Below, piece by piece: positions 44,539 through 53,782 of a stretch of 64,000 nucleotides of DNA. Source of the stretch: DASSBQ01 sp040981125 (GTDB taxonomy: Bacteria; Nitrospirota; Nitrospiria; Nitrospirales; Nitrospiraceae); assembly GCA_040981125.1 (NCBI GenBank), contig JANRMQ010000008.1, positions 121,882 to 185,881 of the forward strand, in the 5' to 3' direction. The position numbers were made by a program, and so were the translations under genes. Positions within the stretch are counted from its first letter, which is position 1; every line of letters begins with the position of its first letter. The notes under the pieces are model-generated. The model did no database searches, was not told the origin of the DNA, and saw nothing but the letters and a program-made list of their open reading frames with translations.

Positions 44539-44838
44539 AGCCGGAAAGCCGGCTCTCCGTCGGCGAAGCGGCCACTGCACAATTTTTTCAAACCCTCACT
44601 CGACAAGACTTCCGGTCTCCAACAATCTTTCTATCCATCAAGATTTTATCCGTTCGGATACAGCCGGTTATCTAGAGAGATACGCGTTGATAGTTTTCGC
44701 TTATGTGGGGGATCGTATGTGTTTGAATCTACAATGAATAATGACTGGATCAAACTTTGCTTTACATGAGGATAGAACACGTAGTAAAAGACACGGCCAT
44801 CGAGGCCCGAGCCTACGTGACGATGTTGTCTATTAGAA
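44539..44838 (+). other. AT-rich intergenic region
   Basis: A 300-bp gap before the deacetylase. It is richer in A and T than its surroundings, with several TTGA and TATG-type hexamers, but no single convincing promoter and no gene. Confidence 0.5.
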
Positions 44839-45747
44839 ATGGCGGGTATATCCGTGCATTGTCTGACTTTCGAGGTTGAAGAGCATTTCCAGGTTTTGCG
44901 TTTTGACTCGCCGATGCGCCGCCGCCACTGGCACTCTTATGAGAGCCGGGTGGACGCCAATGTTGGTCGCCTGCTCGAATTTCTTGACAGCCACAACACC
45001 AAGGCCACGTTCTTCATCTTGGGCTGGGTAGGGGAACGCCATCCCGCTCTCATCAAGACCATCGCCGGCCATGGACACGAGATCGCTTCGCATGGATACA
45101 ACCATGAGGTCATCACTGCTCTGACGCCGGATTTGTTCCGTGAAGATGTCAAGCGAGCCAAAGACCTCCTGGAAGGACTGACCGGCCGGCCGGTCCGGGG
45201 ATATCGCGCGCCGGGCTTTACGATTACGTCCGAGACGCCATGGGCTCTGCCGATATTGGCGGAAGAGGGGTATGCGTATGATTCGAGCATTGTGCCCTCC
45301 CGGCACAATGGCTCAGGCATGCCGAGAACGGGACTCGGGTGTCATACGCGGGAAACACCGGCGGGATATCTGTGGGAAATACCGCCCACGATGGCCCGCC
45401 TCGCCGGCATGCGATGGCCTCTCGTCGGCAGCACATTCCGCCTGCTTCCCTTCTCACTGATCGAGACGCTGTTGCAGGAGATGGATCGCAGTGGTCAAGA
45501 TCTCGTGATGTGCTTCCATGCGTGGGAATTCGATCAGCAGCAACCGAGAATGGACGGTCCGGTTCTCTCGCAACTCCTCCACTATTTGAATCTCCATCAC
45601 ATGGAGCCGAGGCTCGCCTCTCTGCTCCGGCAGTTCACCTTTGTGCCGATCCAGGACTATATCGAGATATTGCGGACGGCGCCTACCGACCACTCGCTTC
45701 TTTTCTGCTCCTCTCCCGCGCCGGCAATCGTGACGGACCCGGTCTGA
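44839..45747 (+). CDS. Polysaccharide deacetylase (XrtA/PEP-CTERM-type, altered metal motif)
   Basis: A 302-residue carbohydrate esterase-4 (CE4) fold protein of the exopolysaccharide-associated type. Family landmarks follow in order: the first motif CLTFEVEEHFQV, KATFFILGWVGERHP, the His pair EIASHGYNHEV, PVRGYRAPGFTI and MCFHAWEFDQQQPRM. In relatives the first motif is usually DVED or DVEE; here both acidic positions are Glu, including the position of the catalytic base Asp. The His-X3-His metal ligands are intact. It may be a modified or inactive deacetylase. No exosortase gene is present nearby. Confidence 0.85.
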   Translation: MAGISVHCLTFEVEEHFQVLRFDSPMRRRHWHSYESRVDANVGRLLEFLDSHNTKATFFILGWVGERHPALIKTIAGHGHEIASHGYNHEVITALTPDLFREDVKRAKDLLEGLTGRPVRGYRAPGFTITSETPWALPILAEEGYAYDSSIVPSRHNGSGMPRTGLGCHTRETPAGYLWEIPPTMARLAGMRWPLVGSTFRLLPFSLIETLLQEMDRSGQDLVMCFHAWEFDQQQPRMDGPVLSQLLHYLNLHHMEPRLASLLRQFTFVPIQDYIEILRTAPTDHSLLFCSSPAPAIVTDPV

Positions 45748-45868
45748 CATTCCCCTTGTTCTCGGCCGGACCGGCGTCGCGAATTTAGATTGATCGCGGC
45801 CGGACCATCAAGTACTGTTAGAGACCTGCCCGGAGATAGTCTGAACCGTTGGGAAGAGGAGCGGCTGC

Positions 45869-46441
45869 TTGACTCGAATCTGTGGACGCATGATGCCGTT
45901 TGGATGGCGCATGCTCGCTGCTACGGGTGTAGTTATTCTCGCCGGTTGGCCCACCGCCGTATCCGCGCAATCCATCGATGAAACGGTGAAGTTCATTTCA
46001 GACATGGTCAACACCCGGGGCTTTGTCCGCGCGCTGAATTGCCGAAACCCCAAAGCGACCAAGCCGACAAAAATGACGGAGGTCTATACGATTATTCCGA
46101 CCGGGGCCAAGTTAGGAGTGATTGAACTGAATCATGGCCGGGACGATGCGTTGACGGGGTTTACGCAGTTTGACTTGCACGACATCGAGGCCGTGGAGTA
46201 CCGCGCCAAAGACACGGAGGAGCGTGGAGTCGTCTACCATGCGGTGCAGTTCTCCTGCGCGGCCGGAGATCCCTGCGTTGTCAAAGCCACGTTTTGCAGC
46301 GGGGCGGTCACCGAACTGGAGTCCCAATTCCCCGAAGATCGCCTCTTGTTCCGCAACGCCTCTCACGCGGAGCGGGTCATGAAAGCCTTTACCCACTTCC
46401 TTACGCTGATCCGGTCGGAAAAGAACAAATCACCGTTTTAA
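45869..46441 (+). CDS. Exported hypothetical protein
   Basis: A 190-residue protein with a signal peptide (MLAATGVVILAGWPTAVSAQ). The mature part shows four cysteines (LNCRNPKATK, FSCAAGDPCVVKATFC) likely to form disulfides. The start is TTG at 45869 with AAGAGGA 8 bp upstream; ATG at 45890 is an alternative. I recognise no family. Its stop is 3 bp from the end of the convergent cyclophilin gene. Confidence 0.65.
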   Translation: MTRICGRMMPFGWRMLAATGVVILAGWPTAVSAQSIDETVKFISDMVNTRGFVRALNCRNPKATKPTKMTEVYTIIPTGAKLGVIELNHGRDDALTGFTQFDLHDIEAVEYRAKDTEERGVVYHAVQFSCAAGDPCVVKATFCSGAVTELESQFPEDRLLFRNASHAERVMKAFTHFLTLIRSEKNKSPF

Positions 46442-46444
46442 CGG

Positions 46445-47098
46445 TCATTCGACCACCAGCACGGTCATCTCGATCCGTTCAAGCGGGTTGTCGCAGGGTC
46501 CTTTATCGGGAGGATTGGGCACCCCCGTCTGACAGGTCACCCGCGGCTGGCCTGCGATCTTATCGGCGACCCCGATGCCTTTCACGACTTCTCCAAAGAT
46601 CGTGTATTTTCGGTCGAGAAAACGTGATTCCTCAATGACAATGAAGAACTGAGAACCGGCGCTGTCCGGATCTTGAGCGCGAGCCATGGAGACGACTCCG
46701 CGCTTATGCGCCAACTCGCTGAACTCGGCCTTAACGTTGTCGCCCGGTCCTCCCTGGCCGTACGTGTCTTTCTTCAAAGAGTCTTTGGTGTTCGGATCGC
46801 CCCCTTGAATCATGAAACCGGGAATCACCCGGTGGAAGATCGTCCCGTTATAAAAGCCCGACTTCGCCAGCTTGAGAAAGTTTTCCACATGTTTGGGCGC
46901 CACATCGGAAAGGAACTTGATTTCCATATCGCCGAACTTTGTCTTGATGACGGCCCGAGCCGAGCGAGCTGGGACCGGCTCTTTCCCACCTTTTCCTTCT
47001 TCCGCCGCCCAAAGAGAATCGGAGCCCGGTCCCCATACCAGCGCCATGACCATCACGAGGACGCCCGCCAGTCTGATGAAATACCCTGTTGCTTGCAT
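46445..47098 (-). CDS. Exported cyclophilin-type peptidylprolyl isomerase
   Basis: A 217-residue protein: signal peptide (MQATGYFIRLAGVLVMVMAL) then a cyclophilin domain (KTKFGDMEIKFLSDVAPKHVENF, FYNGTIFHRVIPGFMIQGGD, AHKRGVVSMARAQDPDSAGSQFFI). It catalyses cis-trans isomerisation of prolyl bonds in the periplasm. The start at 47098 gives the signal peptide; the frame continues upstream without one. It ends the run of fatty acid and rnc genes, 41 bp after rnc. Confidence 0.92.
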   Translation of the reverse strand: MQATGYFIRLAGVLVMVMALVWGPGSDSLWAAEEGKGGKEPVPARSARAVIKTKFGDMEIKFLSDVAPKHVENFLKLAKSGFYNGTIFHRVIPGFMIQGGDPNTKDSLKKDTYGQGGPGDNVKAEFSELAHKRGVVSMARAQDPDSAGSQFFIVIEESRFLDRKYTIFGEVVKGIGVADKIAGQPRVTCQTGVPNPPDKGPCDNPLERIEMTVLVVE

Positions 47099-47138
47099 TT
47101 CACTCCTCCGCCTTCGGTTGTTCATGAGTCACCGGCGC

Positions 47139-47867
47139 TCATTCCGGCGCATTCGTCACTTGCTCCAACGCCTGCTTGGCCGCCATCTGCTCGGCCTCCT
47201 TCTTGCTCAGTCCCCGGCCGCTCCCCCTTACTTCCCCCCGGATCAGCAGCTGCACTTCGAAGGTCTTTCGATGATCGGGGCCGGATTCACGCACTGTAAC
47301 ATAGCGAGGCAACGTATCATACCGTTTCTGGCAGAGCTCCTGCAGATGCGTCTTGTAATCTTCAACACCGGACTCCCCGTTCAACTCCTGAATCGTCCGA
47401 AGCTCTTGCTCAAAAATTCGCAAGGTAAAATCACGGCTCGCCTCCAATCCCCCATCCAAGTAGATTGCCGCAATCAGGGCTTCCAATGCATCGGCCAGCA
47501 ATGAATGCTTTTCTCGCCCCTTGGAGAGTTCCTCGCCCCTGCCGAGCCGGAGCAACGATCCCAAGCCCAGGCGCCTGGCCGACTTCGCCAGCGAGGATTC
47601 ACTGACCAGTCTGGCCTTCAGCTTTGAAAGCGCGCCCTCGGTGCAGTGCGGAAGACCCGCCGCCAGATGCTCGCTGATGATGAGAGAAAGCACGGCATCG
47701 CCGAGAAATTCCAAGCGTTCATTCTGTCTTCGATCCTTCGCCCGGTTCTCATTGACAAATGATTTGTGGGTCAGGGCTTCATCCAACAGGTAGGCGCGCC
47801 TGAAATGATACCCGATGATACGCTCGATCGCCTCCGTGGATACAATAGGAGTCATCGCGCGTTTCAT
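47139..47867 (-). CDS. rnc: Ribonuclease III
   Basis: A 242-residue double-strand-specific endoribonuclease. The RNase III signature is NERLEFLGDAVLSLIISEHL, a second acidic motif is ADALEALIAAIYLDGG, and the C-terminal dsRNA-binding domain ends GSGRGLSKKEAEQMAAKQAL. It processes rRNA precursors. It follows fabF by 18 bp on the same strand, the common fabF-rnc arrangement. Confidence 0.97.
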   Translation of the reverse strand: MKRAMTPIVSTEAIERIIGYHFRRAYLLDEALTHKSFVNENRAKDRRQNERLEFLGDAVLSLIISEHLAAGLPHCTEGALSKLKARLVSESSLAKSARRLGLGSLLRLGRGEELSKGREKHSLLADALEALIAAIYLDGGLEASRDFTLRIFEQELRTIQELNGESGVEDYKTHLQELCQKRYDTLPRYVTVRESGPDHRKTFEVQLLIRGEVRGSGRGLSKKEAEQMAAKQALEQVTNAPE

Positions 47868-47885
47868 CCGCGGGCTGAGATGAAG

Positions 47886-49139
47886 TCAAGCTTCGGGACG
47901 CCGAAACAGCAGGCAGGCATTCACGCCGCCGAATCCGAATGAATTAGACAGCGCCACATTCAACATGGCTCGGCGAGCGGTATTGGGCACATAGTCCAGA
48001 TCGCATGCGGGGTCCGGCCGGTCGAGGTTGATGGTCGGGGGCAGCACTCCATGATGAAGCGCCAGGATGCTGAAGATGGCCTCGATTCCTCCCGCCGCAC
48101 CGAGGAGATGGCCGGTCATGGATTTGGTGGAGCTCACCGGTACGCGATACGCGTGGTCGCCGAACACCTGCTTGATGGCCTTGGTTTCGATCGCATCCGC
48201 CATCGTCGAGGTACCGTGCGCGTTGATATAGCCGATATCGGTTTTTGCTATTCCGGCGTCCTTGACCGCCAATTCCATACATCGCACAGCGCCCTCGCCT
48301 TCTTCAGGCGGGGCGGTGATGTGATAGGCGTCGCTGTTCATGGCGTACCCGATGATTTCGGCGTAGACGCGCGCCCCACGGCGGCGGGCATGCTCCCATT
48401 CCTCGAGCACGATGACCCCCGCTCCCTCTCCCAGCACGAATCCGTCCCGATCCTGATCAAACGGCCGGCTGGCTTTTTGGGGCGCATCGTTGCGGAACGA
48501 CAAGGCCTTGGCCGAGGCGAATCCCGCGACTCCTAAGGGAGTGATGGCGGCTTCCGCGCCTCCTGCAACCATAACGTCGGCATCTCCCCGCTGGATCAGT
48601 CGATAGGCATCGCCGATACAGTGGTTGCCCGTGGCGCAGGCCGTGACTGCGCAAGAGTTGGGACCTTTGGCGCCGAGACGGATGGCCACTTGTCCCGAGG
48701 CCAAATTTATGATGGTCATCGGGATAAAGAACGGGGAGACTCGCCCCGGCCCCTTATCCCGCAGGACTTGGTGATAATGTTCGATCGAACCGAGGCCTCC
48801 GATGCCGGATCCGATGTAGACACCCACTTTCGTAGCTTCGTCGGGGGCCACCTTTAATCCTGCGTCATCCACCGCCAGCTGGCTGGCTCCAACCGCATAG
48901 TGGATGAACGTATCCATCTTCTTAATTTCTTTTTTCTCGATGAACTGCGCCGGGTCAAAATCCTTGACCTCGCCGGCAATCTGGGCATCATAGCCGGTCG
49001 GATCGAATCGAGTAATCCGGCCGATGCCGGACTCCCCGGCACACAGGGCTTTCCAGGTCTTGTCGGTGCCGGTGCCCAACGGGGTCACCAACCCAAGGCC
49101 GGTCACGACCACTCGCCGTGAATTTCGATCCGATGTCAT
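47886..49139 (-). CDS. fabF: 3-oxoacyl-ACP synthase II
   Basis: A 417-residue KAS II. The Cys nucleophile is in SCAVTACATGNHCIGDAYRL (about residues 160-180), and the two active-site His regions are NAHGTSTMADAIE and KSMTGHLLGAAGGIEA. It elongates acyl-ACP with malonyl-ACP in fatty acid synthesis. It follows acpP by 14 bp. Confidence 0.97.
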   Translation of the reverse strand: MTSDRNSRRVVVTGLGLVTPLGTGTDKTWKALCAGESGIGRITRFDPTGYDAQIAGEVKDFDPAQFIEKKEIKKMDTFIHYAVGASQLAVDDAGLKVAPDEATKVGVYIGSGIGGLGSIEHYHQVLRDKGPGRVSPFFIPMTIINLASGQVAIRLGAKGPNSCAVTACATGNHCIGDAYRLIQRGDADVMVAGGAEAAITPLGVAGFASAKALSFRNDAPQKASRPFDQDRDGFVLGEGAGVIVLEEWEHARRRGARVYAEIIGYAMNSDAYHITAPPEEGEGAVRCMELAVKDAGIAKTDIGYINAHGTSTMADAIETKAIKQVFGDHAYRVPVSSTKSMTGHLLGAAGGIEAIFSILALHHGVLPPTINLDRPDPACDLDYVPNTARRAMLNVALSNSFGFGGVNACLLFRRPEA

Positions 49140-49153
49140 AAAAAGCGTACCGC

Positions 49154-49387
49154 CTACACCTTTTCCTTGATATAGTCCAATGCCTTGCCGACCGTCAGAA
49201 TCTTTTCGGCATCCTCGTCGGGTATTTCGATCTCGAATTCTTCCTCCAGCGCCATCACCAGCTCCACTGTATCAAGCGAATCGGCGCCCAGATCTTCAAC
49301 GAAGTGCGCTTCGGGAGTCACCTCTTCTTCTTCCACGCCGAGTTGTTCGGCGATAATTTTCTTTACTCGTTCATCTACGGTTGCCAT
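49154..49387 (-). CDS. acpP: Acyl carrier protein
   Basis: A 77-residue acidic four-helix protein; the phosphopantetheine attachment Ser is in GADSLDTVELVMALEEEF. The start at 49387 (MATVDERVKKIIAEQLG) matches the family; the frame extends 8 residues further upstream. It carries acyl chains for FabD, FabG, FabF and FabH encoded around it. Confidence 0.97.
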   Translation of the reverse strand: MATVDERVKKIIAEQLGVEEEEVTPEAHFVEDLGADSLDTVELVMALEEEFEIEIPDEDAEKILTVGKALDYIKEKV

Positions 49388-49473
49388 CGACTTACCCACC
49401 TCCTTCCCCATGAAAAACCTCCTTCAGACCGGGTCGCCGCCGCTCGTGAAGCAGCCCGCTGACCCCCACGCGC

Positions 49474-50223
49474 TTATGACATTAACATACCGCCGTTGAC
49501 ATGGAGCACCTGCCCTGTAATGTACGACGCCTCGTCGGAGGCCAGAAAAAGGACCGCGGCCGCGATATCACCGGGTTGACCCAAGCGCCCCAAGGGAATC
49601 TGCTTCTGAAGCACCTCCTTGACGTCGGACGACAATCCCTGCGTCATCGCCGTGTCGATGAATCCGGGGGCCACCGCGTTGACCGTTACCGCGCGGCTGG
49701 CATATTCGCGAGCAACCGTTTTGGTGAATCCGATCACGGCCGCCTTGGAGGCCGCGTAATTCGCCTGGCCGACGTTGCCCATCACGCCCACGATCGACGC
49801 GATGTTGACGATGCGTCCGTAGCGCTGTTTCGTCATCGGCTGCAACACGGCTTTAGTGCAATGGAACGTCCCGTTGAGATTGACCTGCAGCACCAAGTTC
49901 CAGTCTTCCTCCTTCATCCGCAGCAGCAAGCCATCCCGCGTGATTCCGGCATTATTGACGAGAATATCGATTTTGCCCCATTCTTTGATGACTTGGTCCA
50001 CCATCGCTTTTGCGTCATTCCAGTCGGCGACGTTGACCTTGACATTCAACGCGCGGCGACCGAGTTCTTGGACCGCCGCCACCGTCTCCTGTGAGCGGCC
50101 CGCATCCAAGTCCGCCACGGCCACGTCCGCCCCATTGCGAGCGAGCGCTTCGGCAATAGCCCGGCCGATTCCCTGCGCGGCTCCGGTCACCACGGCAACT
50201 CTTCCCTGCAATCTCATCAGCAA
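49474..50223 (-). CDS. fabG: 3-oxoacyl-ACP reductase
   Basis: A 249-residue short-chain dehydrogenase: NADP motif VTGAAQGIGRAIAEAL, NNAGITRDGLL, and catalytic YAASKAAVIGFTKTVAREYAS. It reduces 3-oxoacyl-ACP. It precedes acpP by 86 bp and follows fabD after a gap with a repeat at 50307-50392. Confidence 0.96.
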   Translation of the reverse strand: MLMRLQGRVAVVTGAAQGIGRAIAEALARNGADVAVADLDAGRSQETVAAVQELGRRALNVKVNVADWNDAKAMVDQVIKEWGKIDILVNNAGITRDGLLLRMKEEDWNLVLQVNLNGTFHCTKAVLQPMTKQRYGRIVNIASIVGVMGNVGQANYAASKAAVIGFTKTVAREYASRAVTVNAVAPGFIDTAMTQGLSSDVKEVLQKQIPLGRLGQPGDIAAAVLFLASDEASYITGQVLHVNGGMLMS

Positions 50224-50306
50224 TCCACCCTTCGTATCCTAACAGAGAAATTCAGATAATGATCTCACCCGCCCACTCGCAGCGCCGAGACGCTGCCTTC
50301 CTCGAT

Positions 50307-50392
50307 TTCACCCGCCCGCCCCGCGCGTTTTTCACACCCACCACATTCCCCCAGTTGCTTCGCAACTGATTACCCGCGACGTGCGCTTTAAC
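50307..50392 (+). repeat. Dispersed repeat B, copy 1, between fabG and fabD
   Basis: It holds a perfect 7-bp hairpin, CAGTTGC (50352-50358), loop TTC, GCAACTG (50362-50368), preceded by TTCACCCGCCCG and followed by ATTACCCGCGACGTGCGCTT. The same block order recurs at 54766-54853, with a different but equally paired stem. TCACCCGCCC also appears at 50265-50274. The last bases overlap the fabD 3' end. Confidence 0.65.
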
Positions 50393-51326
50393 TCAGGGCT
50401 TTCATCGTCGCGTCCAGCGACTTCGGATCACTCACGTTCAATGTGTGCGCTCCGGGAAGAATCCGTTTGATCAGGCCCGTCAGAACCGCTCCCGGACCGA
50501 CCTCAACGAACGTCGTGACGCCGAGTTGCGCCATCGTCTTGATCGAATCTTCCCAGCGCACCGACGACGGCAGCTGGCGGACGAGAGAGGCTCGAACCGC
50601 CTCAGCCGTCCGAAGCGCGGTCGCTTCGGCATTATTGACCAAAGGTGCCCTAAGCTCCTGCCATGCCACCGAGTCAAATTCCTTCGCCAACCGCTCGGCA
50701 GCCCGCCGCATCAACGGCGTATGGACCGGCACACTGACGGGCAGGAGAATCGCCTTCCTGCATCCCTTGGCTTTGGCTGCTTCGATCGCCCCCTCGACCG
50801 CCGCTTTTTCTCCGGCAATGACAACTTGCCCGGGACAATTGAAATTGGCCGTGGTCACCACCCCATGAGCCGCCGCCTCCCGACAGATTTCAGTCACGAC
50901 TTCGGCGTCCAATCCGATCAAGGCCGCCACCAAACCGGACCCGGCAGGCACGGCCTCCGCCATGTAGCGCCCGCGCTTCTGCACGATCGAGACGGCATCC
51001 GTGAACGACAATCCACCCGCCGCACAAATCGCACTGTACTCTCCCAAGCTGTGTCCGGCGACGGCGGTGGCCGTCAGACCGGCCGGCGCCAGCGCCTGCC
51101 AGGCCGCCATACTGGTGATCAGCAACGCCGGCTGCGTGAACTCCGTGAGATTCAACCGCTCGGCCGGCCCGTCGAAACAGAGGACCGCGGCGTCATATCC
51201 GAGGACCGCCGACGCCTCCTCATAGAGGCGACGCACGGCGGGAACGGCATCATGGAACGCGCGCCCCATTCCAACTGACTGCGACCCCTGCCCGGGAAAA
51301 ACAAACCCGATACCAGTCGATGCCAT
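50388..51326 (-). CDS. fabD: Malonyl-CoA:ACP transacylase
   Basis: A 312-residue acyltransferase with FVFPGQGSQSVGMGRAF at the N-terminus, the Ser nucleophile in VAGHSLGEYSAICAAGGL (about residue 90), and the His region PVSVPVHTPLMRRAAE. It loads malonyl groups onto ACP. The start at 51326 (MASTGIGFVFPGQG) is chosen; a longer frame begins at 51365. Confidence 0.96.
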   Translation of the reverse strand: MASTGIGFVFPGQGSQSVGMGRAFHDAVPAVRRLYEEASAVLGYDAAVLCFDGPAERLNLTEFTQPALLITSMAAWQALAPAGLTATAVAGHSLGEYSAICAAGGLSFTDAVSIVQKRGRYMAEAVPAGSGLVAALIGLDAEVVTEICREAAAHGVVTTANFNCPGQVVIAGEKAAVEGAIEAAKAKGCRKAILLPVSVPVHTPLMRRAAERLAKEFDSVAWQELRAPLVNNAEATALRTAEAVRASLVRQLPSSVRWEDSIKTMAQLGVTTFVEVGPGAVLTGLIKRILPGAHTLNVSDPKSLDATMKALS

Positions 51327-51416
51327 AAGCGCGTAAGATATCTTAGAAACTGCCGGGAATGTCAACGAGAAAAATGGTTCAGAGTCGCCGCTCCGCGATG
51401 CCGATGAATCGCCGCT

Positions 51417-52391
51417 TCACCAGCGGATCAATGCCGAAGCCCACGTCAATCCGGCCCCGAAGGCTCCCAGCATGATCAACTTTCCAGGCACGATCCGGCC
51501 GTCTCTGACTGCTTCATCCAGCGCGAGGGGAATCGACGCGGCAGACGTGTTCCCATAGCGGTCCATATTGAGCACCACCTTACTAAGCGGCAACCCCAGC
51601 CGGTCCGCGACGGCTCTGATGATTCGAACATTGGCTTGATGCGGGACGTACAGATCGACATCGTCGACATTCAGGCCGTTCGCCGACAGGGTCTCGCGGG
51701 CAATCTCCTCCAATGTCCGAACCGCGACTTTGAATGTCTCATTGCCCTTCATCTTAATGTACTGAAGCCGCTCGCTCAGCATCTTCTCGGAAGGAGGAAT
51801 GCGCGAGCAGCCCCCCGGCACCATGATCAAATCATAGAGACTCCCATCGGATCGCAAATGCGTCGACAGAATGCCCCGTTCATCCGGCGAGGCCGAAACC
51901 ACGGCGGCGCCCGCCCCGTCACCGAACAGCACACACGTGTTGCGGTCCGTCCAGTCGGTGATGGCGGACATCACTTCCGATCCGATGACCAGGACATGGC
52001 GCATACCGGTCTTGATGTAGGCGTCGGCAATCCCCAACGCATATACGAACCCGCAGCAGGCGGCGGAAATATCGCAGGCCGCCGCCCGGATCGCGCCTAA
52101 TCGGTGCTGGATCAGACAAGCGGTTGCGGGCAAGGGCATATCTCCCGTGCATGTGGCGAGGAGAATCATGTCCAAGTCGGTGGCGGAGAGACCCGCGGCT
52201 TTCAAGGCCCGCTCGGCCGCCTTGATGCCGAGATCGGAACAGGCTTCGCCCTCGGCGGCGATCCGCCGTTCACGGATACCTGTGCGCTCGGCGATCCATT
52301 GATCGGACGTCGCTACCAGACGTTCCAATTCCGCATTGGTCAGGATTCGTTCCGGAGCATAGGAGCCTGTTCCGGAAATTCGGCTTTTCAT
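51417..52391 (-). CDS. fabH: 3-oxoacyl-ACP synthase III
   Basis: A 324-residue KAS III with Cys in DISAACCGFVYALG (about residue 112), His in YVPHQANVRIIRA and Asn in RYGNTSAASIPLAL. It condenses acetyl-CoA with malonyl-ACP to begin chains. It lies in the cluster plsX-fabH-fabD-fabG-acpP-fabF; its ATG overlaps the plsX stop (ATGA). It is the canonical copy; compare the stand-alone relative at 2475-3509. Confidence 0.96.
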   Translation of the reverse strand: MKSRISGTGSYAPERILTNAELERLVATSDQWIAERTGIRERRIAAEGEACSDLGIKAAERALKAAGLSATDLDMILLATCTGDMPLPATACLIQHRLGAIRAAACDISAACCGFVYALGIADAYIKTGMRHVLVIGSEVMSAITDWTDRNTCVLFGDGAGAAVVSASPDERGILSTHLRSDGSLYDLIMVPGGCSRIPPSEKMLSERLQYIKMKGNETFKVAVRTLEEIARETLSANGLNVDDVDLYVPHQANVRIIRAVADRLGLPLSKVVLNMDRYGNTSAASIPLALDEAVRDGRIVPGKLIMLGAFGAGLTWASALIRW

Positions 52392-53422
52392 GTCGCGCTC
52401 GCGTCCCCTCGCCGCTCTTCCTGGTGGCGCATGATGGATTCGTCGATATCCCGCTGGATCAGTTCGTTGACCCGGCTTTCCGCCAATCCTTTGGCCCGCT
52501 TGATCGCATTCTTAATGGCCTTGGCCGAGGAACGACCGTGGCAGATCATGGTGATCCCGTTCACGCCCAGCAACGGCGCGCCGCCGAATTCCGCGTAATC
52601 GATTTTTCGTTTCAAATTGAGCAATGGTCCGGCGATGAGAGGATAGGCCAGCCGGCCCAGCCAGGATCCTGAAATTTCCTTCAGCAACAGCTTCTTAATA
52701 ACCTCCGCGACTCCTTCGGAGATTTTCAAGGCGACGTTCCCGATGAATCCGTCACAGACCACCACATCGGCTCCTCCGCTGTAGACTTCACGGCCTTCGA
52801 CGTTCCCCACGAAATTGAGCGGGCTGGCCTTCAAGAGTTTAAAGGCCTCTTTCGTCACCTCATTGCCCTTCGTATCTTCCTCGCCGATGCTCAACAAGCC
52901 GACCCGTGGATTCGGCTTGCCGTACAAGTGTTGCGCATATTCATGCCCCATGAGCGCGAACTGTTCCAGGTGTTCCGCCGAGCAATCCACGTTGGCCCCG
53001 ACATCCAGCATGACCGCCGTCCCGGTCAACGTGGGCAGCTGCGTGGCAATGGCGGGACGCTCCACGCCTTTCGTCAATCCGAGAATAAAAAAGGCGGCCA
53101 CCATACTGGCGCCGGTATTGCCGGGGCTGACCACGGCATTAGCCTCGCCGCTTTTCACCAACCCGGTGGCCACCCAGATCGACGAATCACGCTTTTTTCG
53201 GGCCACGACCGAAGGGGATTCATGCATCTCGACGATTTGGGGGGCATGGCGGATACTGAGGCGGGGGTCGCGGCATCCCAGACGGCCGCACTCCTTCTTC
53301 AAGACATCTTCCTGACCGACAAGAATGATGTCCGTGTCATATTCACGGGCCGCCTGCATCGCCCCCTCGATCACGGGGGCCGGTCCATGGTCACCGCCCA
53401 TGGCATCGACGGCAATTCTCAT
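52388..53422 (-). CDS. plsX: Phosphate acyltransferase PlsX
   Basis: A 344-residue PlsX (IAVDAMGGDHGPAPVIEGAM start, VSPGNTGASMVAAFFILG, VLDVGANVDCSAEHLEQFA, VVCDGFIGNVALKISEG). It makes acyl-phosphate from acyl-ACP for phospholipid synthesis. The start at 53422 is chosen from the family N-terminus; the frame runs 20 residues further. The C-terminus is a short charged tail. Confidence 0.96.
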   Translation of the reverse strand: MRIAVDAMGGDHGPAPVIEGAMQAAREYDTDIILVGQEDVLKKECGRLGCRDPRLSIRHAPQIVEMHESPSVVARKKRDSSIWVATGLVKSGEANAVVSPGNTGASMVAAFFILGLTKGVERPAIATQLPTLTGTAVMLDVGANVDCSAEHLEQFALMGHEYAQHLYGKPNPRVGLLSIGEEDTKGNEVTKEAFKLLKASPLNFVGNVEGREVYSGGADVVVCDGFIGNVALKISEGVAEVIKKLLLKEISGSWLGRLAYPLIAGPLLNLKRKIDYAEFGGAPLLGVNGITMICHGRSSAKAIKNAIKRAKGLAESRVNELIQRDIDESIMRHQEERRGDASAT

Positions 53423-53567
53423 AGGCGATGAATGTCCACGGATGGATGACGAGAAGAATCGTCGGGTAAGGGCGCGTTCCAACAGCCGGGAAACCCGGGA
53501 TCATTCACGGAGACGACCGTGCCCACGCCGCGCCATTGTACCGAATCACGCCTTCAAGAGAAAGACA

Positions 53568-53753
53568 TCAGGCTTCTTCGACCGCGATGATGGCCTTGCC
53601 TTTGTAGGTCCCGCAGTTCAGACAGGTATAGTGAGGCAATTTCAGTTCATGACATTGCGGGCACACCGAAAATCCGGGCGGCACCAGCCGGGTCTTGGCC
53701 GTGCGACGTTTGTCTCTGCGTGCTCTCGAATGTTTATGTTTTGGATTCGGCAT
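53568..53753 (-). CDS. rpmF: Ribosomal protein bL32
   Basis: A 61-residue basic protein with the L32 start MPNPKHKHSRARRDKRRT and two Cys-X2-Cys pairs (CPQCHELKLPHYTCLNCG), the zinc-binding form. It sits between yceD and plsX, the usual arrangement in many bacteria. Confidence 0.97.
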   Translation of the reverse strand: MPNPKHKHSRARRDKRRTAKTRLVPPGFSVCPQCHELKLPHYTCLNCGTYKGKAIIAVEEA

Positions 53754-53782
53754 AGTGACTCCTTAACTCCCGGCGAACATTC

